DNA of 10,091 nt, taken from NCBI GenBank assembly GCA_003649915.1, contig QMTG01000033.1:1-10091 (forward strand), read 5' to 3'. Under the pieces are notes generated by a model that was given only the letters and a program-made list of their open reading frames with translations, was not told the DNA's origin and did no database searches. The translations under genes were made by a program, and so were the position numbers. Source of the DNA: Thermoplasmata archaeon. Lineage in GTDB: Archaea; Thermoplasmatota; Thermoplasmata; B31-G17. This document shows positions 1-6,874 of the stretch, in pieces. How positions within the stretch are numbered: the stretch's first letter is position 1; each line of letters starts with the position of its first letter.

Positions 1-227
1 GCATCTTCAAACGATGATTTGTAATCCTTAATGTTGTACTTTTCCCGTGCACTCTCGAGATTTTCTACCGCTCTTTTAACATCGGCATCAACAGCCTCTG
101 CCTTCTTTATAAGTTCCTCAGCCTCCTTAATTTTACTCTCCGCCCTTTGTTTAGCAAGTGTTGTCTCCCTTGCCTTCTCCTCAATTTTTTTCGTTAATTC
201 CAAAGCTTTAATATACCCGCGAGCCAT
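1..227 (-). CDS. N-terminal part of a coiled-coil protein (runs off the left edge)
   Basis: The reverse strand reads ATG at 227 and stays open for 75 codons to the window edge, giving a fragment that begins MARGYIKALELTKKIEEKAR. It is almost entirely charged and Ala/Leu-rich with heptad-like spacing, so it should form one long helix or coiled coil. The last visible part (SAREKYNIKDYKSSFEDA) has the Y-x-x-x-D-Y spacing common in helical-hairpin repeats. No signal peptide or membrane segment is visible in this part. A TATA-like box lies about 50 nt upstream and a weak GTGAG-type ribosome site lies just before the ATG. The opposite-strand frame over the same bases is Ser/Ala/Leu-rich in the way expected of an antisense shadow. 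The function is not recognisable from this part. Confidence 0.7.
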   Translation of the reverse strand, partial: MARGYIKALELTKKIEEKARETTLAKQRAESKIKEAEELIKKAEAVDADVKRAVENLESAREKYNIKDYKSSFED

Positions 228-275
228 TAGGACTCACACTTCCTTTAATAGCAAAAATAAGTATTAACATTTTCC

Positions 276-283
276 TATATAAA
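276..283 (-). promoter_or_regulatory. TATA box for the coiled-coil gene
   Basis: On the minus strand these bases read TTTATATA, close to the archaeal TATA consensus. The centre is about 53 nt from the ATG at 227, which predicts a leader of roughly 25-30 nt that could carry the weak GTGAG site. Confidence 0.45.
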
Positions 284-372
284 TTTGTTGTTATGTTAAA
301 ACAAATTATACGATATTAAAGCATAATGTTTGTATTTGGTATGAAAAATTTGAGCAATTATCGGCTCAAAAA

Positions 373-380
373 GTTTAAAT
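373..380 (+). promoter_or_regulatory. TATA box for the RNase P protein gene
   Basis: The run AAAAAGTTTAAATT has the form of a purine-rich BRE plus TATA box. Its centre is about 27 nt before the ATG at 404. This places transcription start at or next to that ATG and argues against the longer in-frame start at 326, which lies upstream of the box. Confidence 0.5.
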
Positions 381-403
381 TGCAAAGATTGGTTGATATA
401 TGT

Positions 404-721
404 ATGCGAAAAAGCATGTGGAGGGTTAAAAGAAAGAAATGGGCGGAAATAGCAAGGGAAAGGATGCTAATATTGTTGTCCTTAGCCCATGATGAAGCAC
501 TATCCCATAATTTTGAAAGGGCTAGAAGATACGTTTTCCTTGCCAGAAAAATAGGAATGAAGTATAATGTGTCGTTGCCCAGAAAGTTCAAAAGGAATGT
601 GTGTAAGAAATGCTGCTCTTTTCTAATACCAGGTTATAATGCTGTTTACAGGCTAAAAAGGAAGAAAATAACAATTTTATGCAAAAACTGTGGCAGGAGA
701 ATGAGAGTGCCCTATAAGTGA
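404..721 (+). CDS. rnp4: Ribonuclease P protein component 4 (Rpp21/Rpr2 family)
   Basis: This is a protein subunit of archaeal RNase P, which helps the catalytic RNA remove 5' leaders from precursor tRNA. The 105-residue product matches the family in size and order. A basic N-terminus leads into two helices (ERMLILLSLAHDEAL and ERARRYVFLARKIGMKY, with the R-x-Y-V-x-L-A-R-K-I family signature). Next comes R-x-F-K-R-x-x-C-x-x-C, then the Zn-ribbon second half C-K-N-C-G, ending MRVPYK. The family binds one zinc through four cysteines; here they are the CKKC and CKNC pairs, with an extra Cys directly after the first pair. The frame is open upstream to an ATG at 326, but the extra 26 residues do not look like the family and the TATA box lies inside them. 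The gene converges on the radical SAM gene with a 20-nt gap. Confidence 0.92.
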   Translation: MRKSMWRVKRKKWAEIARERMLILLSLAHDEALSHNFERARRYVFLARKIGMKYNVSLPRKFKRNVCKKCCSFLIPGYNAVYRLKRKKITILCKNCGRRMRVPYK

Positions 722-735
722 GTTTTAATCAATTG

Positions 736-743
736 TCTTTTTT
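736..743 (+). terminator. Oligo-T terminator of rnp4
   Basis: TCTTTTTT begins 15 nt after the rnp4 stop and overlaps the stop codon of the convergent gene. Archaeal RNA polymerase can terminate at plain U-runs, and weak CAATT/AATTG repeats flank the run. Confidence 0.4.
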
Positions 744-1872
744 ATAATTGTTTTGTACTGCGTGATTTTTTGTTGCTTATAATAATTTTTGCCTTTTTAT
801 ACGCAACATCATTTAATGGCTCTCTCTCCACCTCAAGAGCATCCCATGTCGGGTATTCTTCAACAAGATAGCAGGGATATGGTATATTGGTTGATATTTC
901 TTCAAGAACCCATGGTGCAACAAGAATACGCTTTCTCTTTTCATCAAACTCTATATATTCAGGGGATATTTTGTATCTCTTCGCAATATATGCCATATAC
1001 TCCTTACTACATTCCTCTATCACACCACGCAGCAGTGTGCCGTCATCCGTTATTATGTCGTAAGGTCTCGCAACACTCTTTGCCCTGTTCTTTATTCTTC
1101 TTCGCAATTGTATTGAATCCTTAAAAGATGCCGAGCAGTAATGTATTGGTATATCGAAGTCCATGTTGAGTATTTGATAAGCCAATTCCTCGCTTCCCTT
1201 CACAGCGGCAGAGATTTCGTCTTTTACCGAGTAGCCTCTTTTATTCAACTCGGCAACATTTGTCTCAGAAAATTCGAGTTCGTTTAAGTTTATGAAATCC
1301 GCACCGACTTCCTGAGCGCTTTTTATCAGGGACAATAACTGCTTTTTCATATCGGGTATTGAGGGCACCTCAAAGCCTGCGGATAAGCCCAACTTTTGTG
1401 ATAATTTAATGGCTTTTTTGTAATCGTTCGAAATTTTCCCCCAGGTTTGTGGCGGTGGATGAAACCTTATCTCATCTAGCCCAGCATGCGCCAATCTTTT
1501 TATTTTATCCTCATCTGTCTGTGAGGTATATAAATGAATATGATGGGCTGTACCAAACACCTCCTTTAAAATTTTGATATAATGTACAGATTTTTCAATA
1601 ACAAAAAGGGGGTCACCGCCTGTTATTCCTGTGCCCTTTGCGCCAATAAGTTCAGCCTCGAGCAATACATCCTCATCAGACTTCACGGGCATCTCATCAG
1701 CGTAAACCACGTCTTTTCCCCTTTTTTCCGCAGATAACGGGCAATAAAAACAGTTGAAATGGCACAGTCCTGTGACTAAGAGCACGAGTTTTCTACCCTC
1801 TGCGCAGTAAACACAGCCCTTTGGTAATTCAAACGTGTATGCTGAGGATGCAAGCCACTTTTTAACCCTCAT
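742..1872 (-). CDS. Radical SAM protein, COG2108 family (related to pyruvate formate-lyase activating enzyme)
   Basis: The 376-residue product has the radical SAM motif C-H-F-N-C-F-Y-C (Cys37, 41, 44), which binds the SAM-cleaving [4Fe-4S] cluster, and the SAM-binding stretch GITGGDP near residue 85. Further barrel motifs (HIHLYT, LDEIRFHPPP, NLNELEF, YCSASFKD-x-x-Q-L-R-R-R) are what I recall as typical of COG2108, a conserved, largely archaeal family with no established substrate. A second CxxC (Cys20, Cys23) lies before the radical SAM motif. The frame is open to 1950, but those extra codons run through the hypE start. ATG 1872 is preferred because an AT-rich box lies 27 nt upstream and the family begins about 15 residues before the first CxxC. 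The gene is divergent from hypE, which may hint at a link with metalloenzyme maturation, but this is only inference. Confidence 0.88.
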   Translation of the reverse strand: MRVKKWLASSAYTFELPKGCVYCAEGRKLVLLVTGLCHFNCFYCPLSAEKRGKDVVYADEMPVKSDEDVLLEAELIGAKGTGITGGDPLFVIEKSVHYIKILKEVFGTAHHIHLYTSQTDEDKIKRLAHAGLDEIRFHPPPQTWGKISNDYKKAIKLSQKLGLSAGFEVPSIPDMKKQLLSLIKSAQEVGADFINLNELEFSETNVAELNKRGYSVKDEISAAVKGSEELAYQILNMDFDIPIHYCSASFKDSIQLRRRIKNRAKSVARPYDIITDDGTLLRGVIEECSKEYMAYIAKRYKISPEYIEFDEKRKRILVAPWVLEEISTNIPYPCYLVEEYPTWDALEVEREPLNDVAYKKAKIIISNKKSRSTKQL

Positions 1873-1894
1873 CCCAAATACTAAGGGAAAAGTG

Positions 1895-1903
1895 TTATTT
1901 ATT
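1895..1903. promoter_or_regulatory. Shared AT-rich promoter element between the COG2108 gene and hypE
   Basis: TTATTTATT on the plus strand (AATAAATAA on the minus) is the only TATA-like run in the 51-bp divergent spacer. Its centre is about 25 nt from the hypE ATG and about 27 nt from the radical SAM ATG, the normal archaeal TATA-to-start distance in both directions. No ribosome binding site precedes either ATG, so both transcripts could be leaderless. Confidence 0.5.
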
Positions 1904-1923
1904 CCCTTTTGTTTTGCCCCACC

Positions 1924-2979
1924 ATGAGCGATATTGTGAAGAGAAGCCACGGGGCTGGTGGGGAGGACATGGAATGGTTCATAAGAAACTATGTGCTGAA
2001 AAACTTGGGAGGTAAGGTTGGAGATGTGCCGTTAGAGGCTCTTGACGATTCTGCAATAATTGGTGATGTTGTTTTCACAATTGACAGCCACACAGTAAAG
2101 CCGTTATTTTTCCCGGGAGGAGATATAGGAAGACTTGCAGTTTGTGGTACGGTAAACGATATTGCAGTTATGGGAGCAACGCCCATAGCACTGTCCTTAG
2201 CGCTTGTTGTGGAGGAGGGACTACCACTCAGCACTGTTGACCGTGTGCTGCAGTCCGTAGCGCTTGCTGCTAACGAAGCACGTGTTCCTGTGGTTACTGG
2301 AGATACAAAAGTTGTGGAGCAAGGTGGTGTTGATGAAATGGTTGTCACAACGTCAGCCTTTGGTGTGAGAAGTAAGTATTTAGACAGAAACATTGAGACA
2401 ATAAGGGAGTTCAGGGATTTTGAAAATCAATGGATTACGGATTCGACATTGGCGAAAGGTGATGTCATAATAGTATCGGGAACAATTGGAGACCATGGTA
2501 TAGCACTTATGGCTCATCGGGAGGGATATGGCTTTGAAGGGGAACTTAAAAGTGATATTGCTCCATTGAACAACTTGGTGGAAGACCTGCTGGCTGTTGG
2601 TGGAATTACTGCGATGAAAGACCCGACAAGGGGTGGATTGGCCACTGTGCTCAATGAATGGGCGGACAAATCTGGTGTTGGCATAAGAGTGTACGAGGAG
2701 AAAATACCTGTAAGGGAGGATGTGAGAGCGGTTGCGGAAATGCTCGGTATTGACCCGCTCGAGGTAGGAAACGAGGGAAAAATAGTGATTGGGTGTGTGA
2801 AGGAGATGGCGGAGGATGTTCTTGCCGAACTTAAGAGGCATGAACTTGGCAAGAACTCCTGTATTATTGGTGAGGTGGCCGATGATGTCGAGGCTAGGTA
2901 TGTGGTTATGCGCACATCGGTTGGTGGAGATAGGGTTATTGAAAGACCTGTGGCAGACCCTGTGCCGAGAATTTGCTAA
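1924..2979 (+). CDS. hypE: Hydrogenase maturation protein HypE
   Basis: HypE dehydrates an S-carboxamide on its C-terminal cysteine to an S-cyanide using ATP, then donates cyanide to the iron of the [NiFe] hydrogenase active site, working with HypF, HypC and HypD. The 351-residue product starts with the family's H-G-A-G-G loop (SHGAGGEDM). It continues through the AIRS-type N-terminal domain (D-D-S-A-I-I near 41-46, then TIDSHTVKPLFFPGGDIGRL and NDIAVMGATP), then the second AIRS domain (KDPTRGGLATVLNE). It ends in P-R-I-C with the required terminal cysteine, so it looks functional. It is slightly longer than E. coli HypE, partly from a charged stretch before AKGDVIIVSG. The start at 1924 fits the family; a frame-internal ATG at 1909 adds five atypical residues. 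Confidence 0.96.
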   Translation: MSDIVKRSHGAGGEDMEWFIRNYVLKNLGGKVGDVPLEALDDSAIIGDVVFTIDSHTVKPLFFPGGDIGRLAVCGTVNDIAVMGATPIALSLALVVEEGLPLSTVDRVLQSVALAANEARVPVVTGDTKVVEQGGVDEMVVTTSAFGVRSKYLDRNIETIREFRDFENQWITDSTLAKGDVIIVSGTIGDHGIALMAHREGYGFEGELKSDIAPLNNLVEDLLAVGGITAMKDPTRGGLATVLNEWADKSGVGIRVYEEKIPVREDVRAVAEMLGIDPLEVGNEGKIVIGCVKEMAEDVLAELKRHELGKNSCIIGEVADDVEARYVVMRTSVGGDRVIERPVADPVPRIC

Positions 2980-3010
2980 ATGTGTTAAACACATTTTCTT
3001 ATTCCTTTTT
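2978..3010 (+). terminator. Hairpin and T-rich tract after hypE
   Basis: A perfect 9-bp inverted repeat, AAATGTGTT-A-AACACATTT, overlaps the hypE stop codon. It is followed by a pyrimidine-rich tract (TTTTCTTATTCCTTTTT) that ends at the stop codon of the convergent hypD. This fits a terminator for hypE, although archaeal termination may depend only on the T-tract. Confidence 0.45.
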
Positions 3011-4110
3011 CAAACCACGCACTTTTTCGCCCTTTCCATTCTATGATACTTATACTCGATTGCGCACCCACCCTCATAAGAAACCATACATGGCCCCACT
3101 GGGTGTGATGGAGTACATGTCCTGCCAAAAAGCGGGCATTCATAGGGATAAATTGCACCCCTTATCACATCACCGCACCTGCAGCCTGGTGGGTCCTTAT
3201 ACTCTCTATCTGCAATCTCAGCAAGCACATCCTCATACTTCTTTCGAGCATCCCAGTCCTCATATTTCTTTCTAATGCTAAGAGAGCTTTCTTCAACCCT
3301 TCCAAGACCGCGCCACTCCCCAGTTTTCTTTTCAAAAACCTCGTACATAATTCTCTTTGCCCTCTCATTTCCGTACTCTTTCACCGCTCTTGAATACTCA
3401 ACCTCCACTTCCGCTCTGCCCTCCGATATCTGCCTGCCGATCATGTACACAGCCATTAAAACATCCAAGGGCTCAAATCCTGCAACCACCTGTGGAATCT
3501 TGAATTTCTTACTTATCGGTTCCCACTCTTTCCACCCTATAACAGTTGATACATGGCCAGGGTCAATAACACCGTTCAGTTCAATCTCGCCCAGTGCTAG
3601 TACAGCCTCGGTAGCGGGTGGTGTTAGTTTGTGCACACTCAAAACACTAAAATTGTCAGGAGGACTATCCAGTATTGTTGCTGCAACGGAGGGTGCTGTT
3701 GTCTCAAATCCAACACCGAAGAAGACTATGTCCTCCTTCTTCTCCTTCGCATACTTTACAGCATCATCCACACTGTAAACCACCCTAACCCTACCACCCT
3801 TTGCCCTGATAGTTGCTAGGGAATCACGCTCACCAGGCGCTCTCAACATATCACCAAAAACCGCCACAGTTTTTCCCTTTCTTGCCAAATAAAGCGCCTC
3901 TTCAATCTCTCTTGTTGTTGTAACGCACACAGGACAGCCAGGTCCTTCCCTTACCTCAATACCCAATTTTAGGAGAAGCGTGTCAAGTCCGTGCTTTACC
4001 ACGGTGTCTTGATGAGTGCCACAAACATGCATGATTTTCATTCCCATGCCCAAGGATTTTATCTTATCTACAATTTTATCCGCAATGCGCCTATCCCGTA
4101 GCGAGAGCAT
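3010..4110 (-). CDS. hypD: Hydrogenase maturation protein HypD
   Basis: HypD is the iron-sulfur scaffold on which, together with HypC, the Fe(CN)2CO unit of [NiFe] hydrogenases is assembled. The 366-residue product shows the conserved MHVCGTHQ motif (Cys30), GPGCPVC (Cys59, Cys62) and the family sequences GVGFETTAP, VIDPGHVSTVIG and VVAGFEPLDVL. The C-terminal cysteine-rich domain that holds the [4Fe-4S] cluster is also present: GCRCGD, YPYECPLFGRTCTP and GPCMVSYEGGC (Cys310, 312, 325, 332, 341, 349). The open frame extends to a TTG at 4149, but ATG 4110 is preferred because a TATA box lies 26 nt before it and the added 13 residues are unlike the family. The gene follows pyrF on the same strand with a 90-nt gap, converges on hypE, and seems to have its own promoter. 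Confidence 0.96.
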   Translation of the reverse strand: MLSLRDRRIADKIVDKIKSLGMGMKIMHVCGTHQDTVVKHGLDTLLLKLGIEVREGPGCPVCVTTTREIEEALYLARKGKTVAVFGDMLRAPGERDSLATIRAKGGRVRVVYSVDDAVKYAKEKKEDIVFFGVGFETTAPSVAATILDSPPDNFSVLSVHKLTPPATEAVLALGEIELNGVIDPGHVSTVIGWKEWEPISKKFKIPQVVAGFEPLDVLMAVYMIGRQISEGRAEVEVEYSRAVKEYGNERAKRIMYEVFEKKTGEWRGLGRVEESSLSIRKKYEDWDARKKYEDVLAEIADREYKDPPGCRCGDVIRGAIYPYECPLFGRTCTPSHPVGPCMVSYEGGCAIEYKYHRMERAKKCVV

Positions 4111-4131
4111 GGGCTGGATATTGTGTTGTTG

Positions 4132-4140
4132 TATTAAAAA
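4132..4140 (-). promoter_or_regulatory. TATA box for hypD
   Basis: The minus strand reads TTTTTAATA. Its centre is about 26 nt before the ATG at 4110, with no ribosome site between, so the message is probably leaderless. The box lies downstream of the alternative TTG start, which further disfavours that start. Confidence 0.5.
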
Positions 4141-4200
4141 GTCGTGCAATTCGTTGGACCAGGCCTCGCTTTTGATTATCTGCTGTTTGCTATCACATAC

Positions 4201-4854
4201 CTAGCCAAGATTTTTATATATTTCCTCAACTAGCCTCTCAGCAGCAGTTCTCGGGCACTGAGAATTGTATATTGAGCGCCCCACGATGACCGCAGTTGCT
4301 CCTGCCTTTATTGCGTTTATTGCTGAGCCGCCTTGTGCACCAACGCCTGGCGACAGTATATATCTATCACCCACTATTTTTCTATAAACCCTTATTCTCT
4401 CAGGTCTTGTTCCTGGTGCGATTACCCCAGATGCACCAACTTCAACAGCCATCTTTGCGATATCCTCACCAATGCCCTGCATGAAACGCACAGCGCCGGG
4501 GTTGCTCATCTCCACCACCACATAAACCTCGCCCCCGAACTCTCTAGCCTTATCAACAGCAGCCCTCACAGAATCTTCTCCCATGAAACCGTGAACTATG
4601 ACGGCGCTCGCGGAATGCGTGAAAGCATCCTCCACAATCATTGCATTAACATGCGGGACATCAGCAACTTTGAAATCGCATATTATCGGAGCAATTTCCG
4701 ACAGTATTTCCACAAAGTTCATGCCCGCGCTTAAAACTAGGGGATTTCCGACTTTTATTGCATCCACAACATCTCCAACTTCCCTGGCGATATCAAATGC
4801 TCTCCCGGCATGGGGCACATCTAGGGCAAGTACAAGTTTATTCTTGTAGTTCAT
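4201..4854 (-). CDS. pyrF: Orotidine 5'-phosphate decarboxylase
   Basis: This enzyme converts OMP to UMP, the last step of de novo pyrimidine synthesis. The 217-residue TIM barrel is of the short archaeal type. It shows LALDV (Asp12), KVGNPL (Lys34), the catalytic D-x-K-x-x-D motif as DFKVADVPH (Asp60, Lys62, Asp65), VHGFMG, then the phosphate-binding loops SPGVGAQGG (168-176) and VGRSIY (Arg193). All catalytic residues are present. The frame is open 27 codons further upstream, but that part (MCAFNWIQYK...) is unlike the family, and ATG 4854 has a TATA box 28 nt upstream. The gene is divergent from the ABC ATPase gene and lies upstream of hypD on the same strand. The spacing to hypD and its separate TATA box suggest independent transcription. 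Confidence 0.96.
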   Translation of the reverse strand: MNYKNKLVLALDVPHAGRAFDIAREVGDVVDAIKVGNPLVLSAGMNFVEILSEIAPIICDFKVADVPHVNAMIVEDAFTHSASAVIVHGFMGEDSVRAAVDKAREFGGEVYVVVEMSNPGAVRFMQGIGEDIAKMAVEVGASGVIAPGTRPERIRVYRKIVGDRYILSPGVGAQGGSAINAIKAGATAVIVGRSIYNSQCPRTAAERLVEEIYKNLG

Positions 4855-4878
4855 TGGGAGCGCATAATTGCATATATG

Positions 4879-4886
4879 GATATAAA
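4879..4886 (-). promoter_or_regulatory. TATA box for pyrF
   Basis: The minus strand reads CTTTATATCC. The box is about 28 nt before ATG 4854 and no ribosome site is visible between them. Confidence 0.45.
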
Positions 4887-4904
4887 GTTGTTGCGCTGAA
4901 AGTA

Positions 4905-4940
4905 TTTTATACTGTATCCAGTTGAAGGCACACAAAGGTG
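4905..4940 (+). promoter_or_regulatory. TATA box and ribosome binding site of the ABC ATPase gene
   Basis: TTTTATA at 4905-4911 lies about 40 nt before ATG 4948. The extra distance leaves a leader of about 15 nt that contains AAAGGTG (4934-4940), a match to the archaeal GGTG-type ribosome site, 7 nt before the ATG. This favours ATG 4948 over the TTG at 4942. Confidence 0.45.
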
Positions 4941-4947
4941 TTTGGTT

Positions 4948-6681
4948 ATGAGGTTCGCGAATGATATAAGGTCTGCCGAGGACTTGCAGAGAGTACTCCG
5001 AAGAATTGATGGGAAGGGATACAAAGCGTATAAGGCGCTAAAAGGTGTGTACGACCTTGGGGATTACTTGCTGGTCATTGACCACGTCCAAGGCGACCCG
5101 TTTGCGTCGCCAACTAAGATGAGAATACTCATGGATATACGTACTTGTGGAGTGCCTGAGGATATTTACAGGGGGAGGAGCAGAAGAATAGCATTTTGTG
5201 ACTACTTAACTAGAGAATTTTCCAAAAACGCCTTGAAAATATCTAGGAGAAGGGGGACGGGAAACAGCGGACTAATTATTATGGATAGGCCTGGCCAAGA
5301 GATTCTTGAAAGGTCAACCTTTGTAATTAAGGATGGAACTATTGAGGCGAGGTTTGAGGCAGGCCTTCCCGCTCATGGAAGAAGCATCCTTGGCAATGAG
5401 GCGTACAATATGCTCCTCAAAGACCTGCCAAAGATTGTGGAACGTTCCATGTACTTCCGTGCACTGGATAAACAAAGAGTATACGAGCATGTTGCTGTGT
5501 GCGAGGATGCCGACCATATAAGACATAAACTACCAGAACTTGGTCTTGTATCCTTTATAGCCAATGGCTCCATACTTCCGAGAGCAAGCGGTATAGATCC
5601 TAGGCCCCTAGACAAACGTGTAGCAGTTCCATTCAAATCCCCTAAATCGATGGAGATCGCTGTAGAAACGCTCAACCATGGTACAATACTGGGGATGGGA
5701 ATAAAAAAAGGAATAACACTCATTGTTGGCGGCGGTTATCACGGCAAGTCCACCCTTCTTAATGCCATCGCCATGGGGGTTTACAACCACATACCCGGAG
5801 ATGGTAGGGAATTTGTTGTCACGGACAGAAATGCAATTAAGGTTAGGGCGGAGGATGGGAGGAGGGTGGAGAAGGTGGATATATCAGGCTTCATAGCAAA
5901 TTTGCCAATGAGAAAGGATACCAGTGCGTTTTGCACGGAAAACGCCAGTGGTAGCACATCACAGGCTGCAAACATAGTCGAGGCAATCGAGGTAGGAGCA
6001 ACAGTTCTCCTCATTGATGAGGACACATCAGCAACAAACTTTATGATAAGGGATCACAAAATGCAGGAGCTTGTTCCCAAGGATCATGAGCCAATAACAC
6101 CATTCATTGATAGAGTGAGAGAACTATACGAAAACTTTGGAGTTTCCACAATACTCGTTATGGGAGGCTCCGGGGATTACCTTGAGGTCGCAGACCGTGT
6201 TATATGCATGATTAATTACCTGCCTCATGATTTTACGGAAAAGGCAAAAAGAATAGCTGAGCACTATGTTGGTGAGAGAAAAAGAGAAATACCAACCCCT
6301 ATGGAAAAGATTGTGGAAAGAATTCCACTATCTGACAGCTTTGACCCGAGCAGGGGGAGAAAAGCGGTGAAAATTAAGGCTAGAGATGAGCATCACATAG
6401 TTTTCGGAAATTATGAAATTGATATAACAGCCCTAGAGCAAATCGTGGATATAAATCAAACACGTGCATTGGGTGATGCAATATACTATGCAGTCAGATA
6501 TATGGATGGAAGGCGCACAATGCGTGAGGTGATTCATGAGGTGATGAGCGATATTGAGAATAGAGGGCTCGATGCTCTGTCCAGCACTCCCAACGGGCAT
6601 TATGCAGAGTTTAGGGGTATAGATTTAGCCTTTGCTATCAATAGACTCAGAAGTTTGAGGGTGAGACAGAAAAGGTCATAG
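4948..6681 (+). CDS. Predicted ABC-class ATPase (COG3044, MRB1590-like)
   Basis: The 577-residue product belongs to the soluble 'predicted ATPase of the ABC class' family (Pfam ABC_ATPase), which includes the trypanosome RNA-editing factor MRB1590. Key parts in order: an N-terminal domain with GKGYKAYKALKGVYDLGDY and IDHVQGDPFASP; a Walker A loop GGGYHGKST at 261-269; a signature-like helix ENASGSTSQAAN around 331-342; a Walker B strand VLLIDEDTSATNF starting at 353; GGSGDYLEVADRVI; then a C-terminal domain. There are no membrane segments, so it is not a transporter subunit. The MRB1590 structure suggests RNA handling, but the role in archaea is not established. ATG 4948 is chosen over TTG 4942 because of the GGTG site spacing. 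The gene is divergent from pyrF with a 93-bp spacer carrying a TATA box for each gene. Confidence 0.93.
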   Translation: MRFANDIRSAEDLQRVLRRIDGKGYKAYKALKGVYDLGDYLLVIDHVQGDPFASPTKMRILMDIRTCGVPEDIYRGRSRRIAFCDYLTREFSKNALKISRRRGTGNSGLIIMDRPGQEILERSTFVIKDGTIEARFEAGLPAHGRSILGNEAYNMLLKDLPKIVERSMYFRALDKQRVYEHVAVCEDADHIRHKLPELGLVSFIANGSILPRASGIDPRPLDKRVAVPFKSPKSMEIAVETLNHGTILGMGIKKGITLIVGGGYHGKSTLLNAIAMGVYNHIPGDGREFVVTDRNAIKVRAEDGRRVEKVDISGFIANLPMRKDTSAFCTENASGSTSQAANIVEAIEVGATVLLIDEDTSATNFMIRDHKMQELVPKDHEPITPFIDRVRELYENFGVSTILVMGGSGDYLEVADRVICMINYLPHDFTEKAKRIAEHYVGERKREIPTPMEKIVERIPLSDSFDPSRGRKAVKIKARDEHHIVFGNYEIDITALEQIVDINQTRALGDAIYYAVRYMDGRRTMREVIHEVMSDIENRGLDALSSTPNGHYAEFRGIDLAFAINRLRSLRVRQKRS

Positions 6682-6688
6682 GGGTTTT

Positions 6689-6874
6689 ATGCAATCTCTA
6701 AAACAATTATTACCTCTTCTTTCAATTAAATTTCAGCGGATATTTGAGGTGCCGAAGGCAATTTGAGTGAGGATTGTAAGCTACAAGCCAAATTCACGTT
6801 TGTTGTTTGAGTTTGATAGCATCGAAGCGAAGCGGAGAATTGTGGGCGATGATACTATGTTCTATACTTTTTAA
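6689..6874 (+). pseudogene. Short frame broken by one TGA, possible gene relic
   Basis: One frame starts at ATG 6689 (MQSLKQLLPLLSIKFQRIFE), meets TGA at 6764-6766 and then reads on from GTG 6767 for 35 codons (YKPNSRLLFEFDSIEAKRRI inside) to TAA at 6872. The second half is hydrophilic and protein-like, and it overlaps the 3' end of the glycosylase-like gene by about 20 nt. No family is recognised. It may be chance, a small gene starting at GTG 6767, or the remains of a gene cut when the methyltransferase cassette arrived. It also covers the only gene-free stretch on this side (6682-6854), which otherwise holds a pyrimidine-rich run near 6711-6720 that could end the ATPase transcript. Confidence 0.2.

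Noticed and set aside
31..267. Plus-strand frame of 78 codons, Ser/Ala/Leu-rich
   Set aside because: It is the antisense image of the coiled-coil gene on the minus strand, which has a better start, a TATA box and charged coding-like content.
326..403. N-terminal extension of rnp4 from ATG 326
   Set aside because: The TATA box at 373-380 lies inside it and the residues do not resemble the family, so the start was placed at 404.
2380..2994. Long minus-strand frame (204 codons) across hypE
   Set aside because: It lies opposite a clear hypE; its His/Ser/Asn-rich translation has no recognisable motif.
4111..4149. TTG start for hypD at 4149
   Set aside because: The TATA box at 4132-4140 would be inside the gene, and ATG 4110 fits the family start.
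6764..6766. TGA read as selenocysteine in the interrupted frame
   Set aside because: The surrounding residues match no known selenoprotein and no selenocysteine insertion element was recognised nearby.
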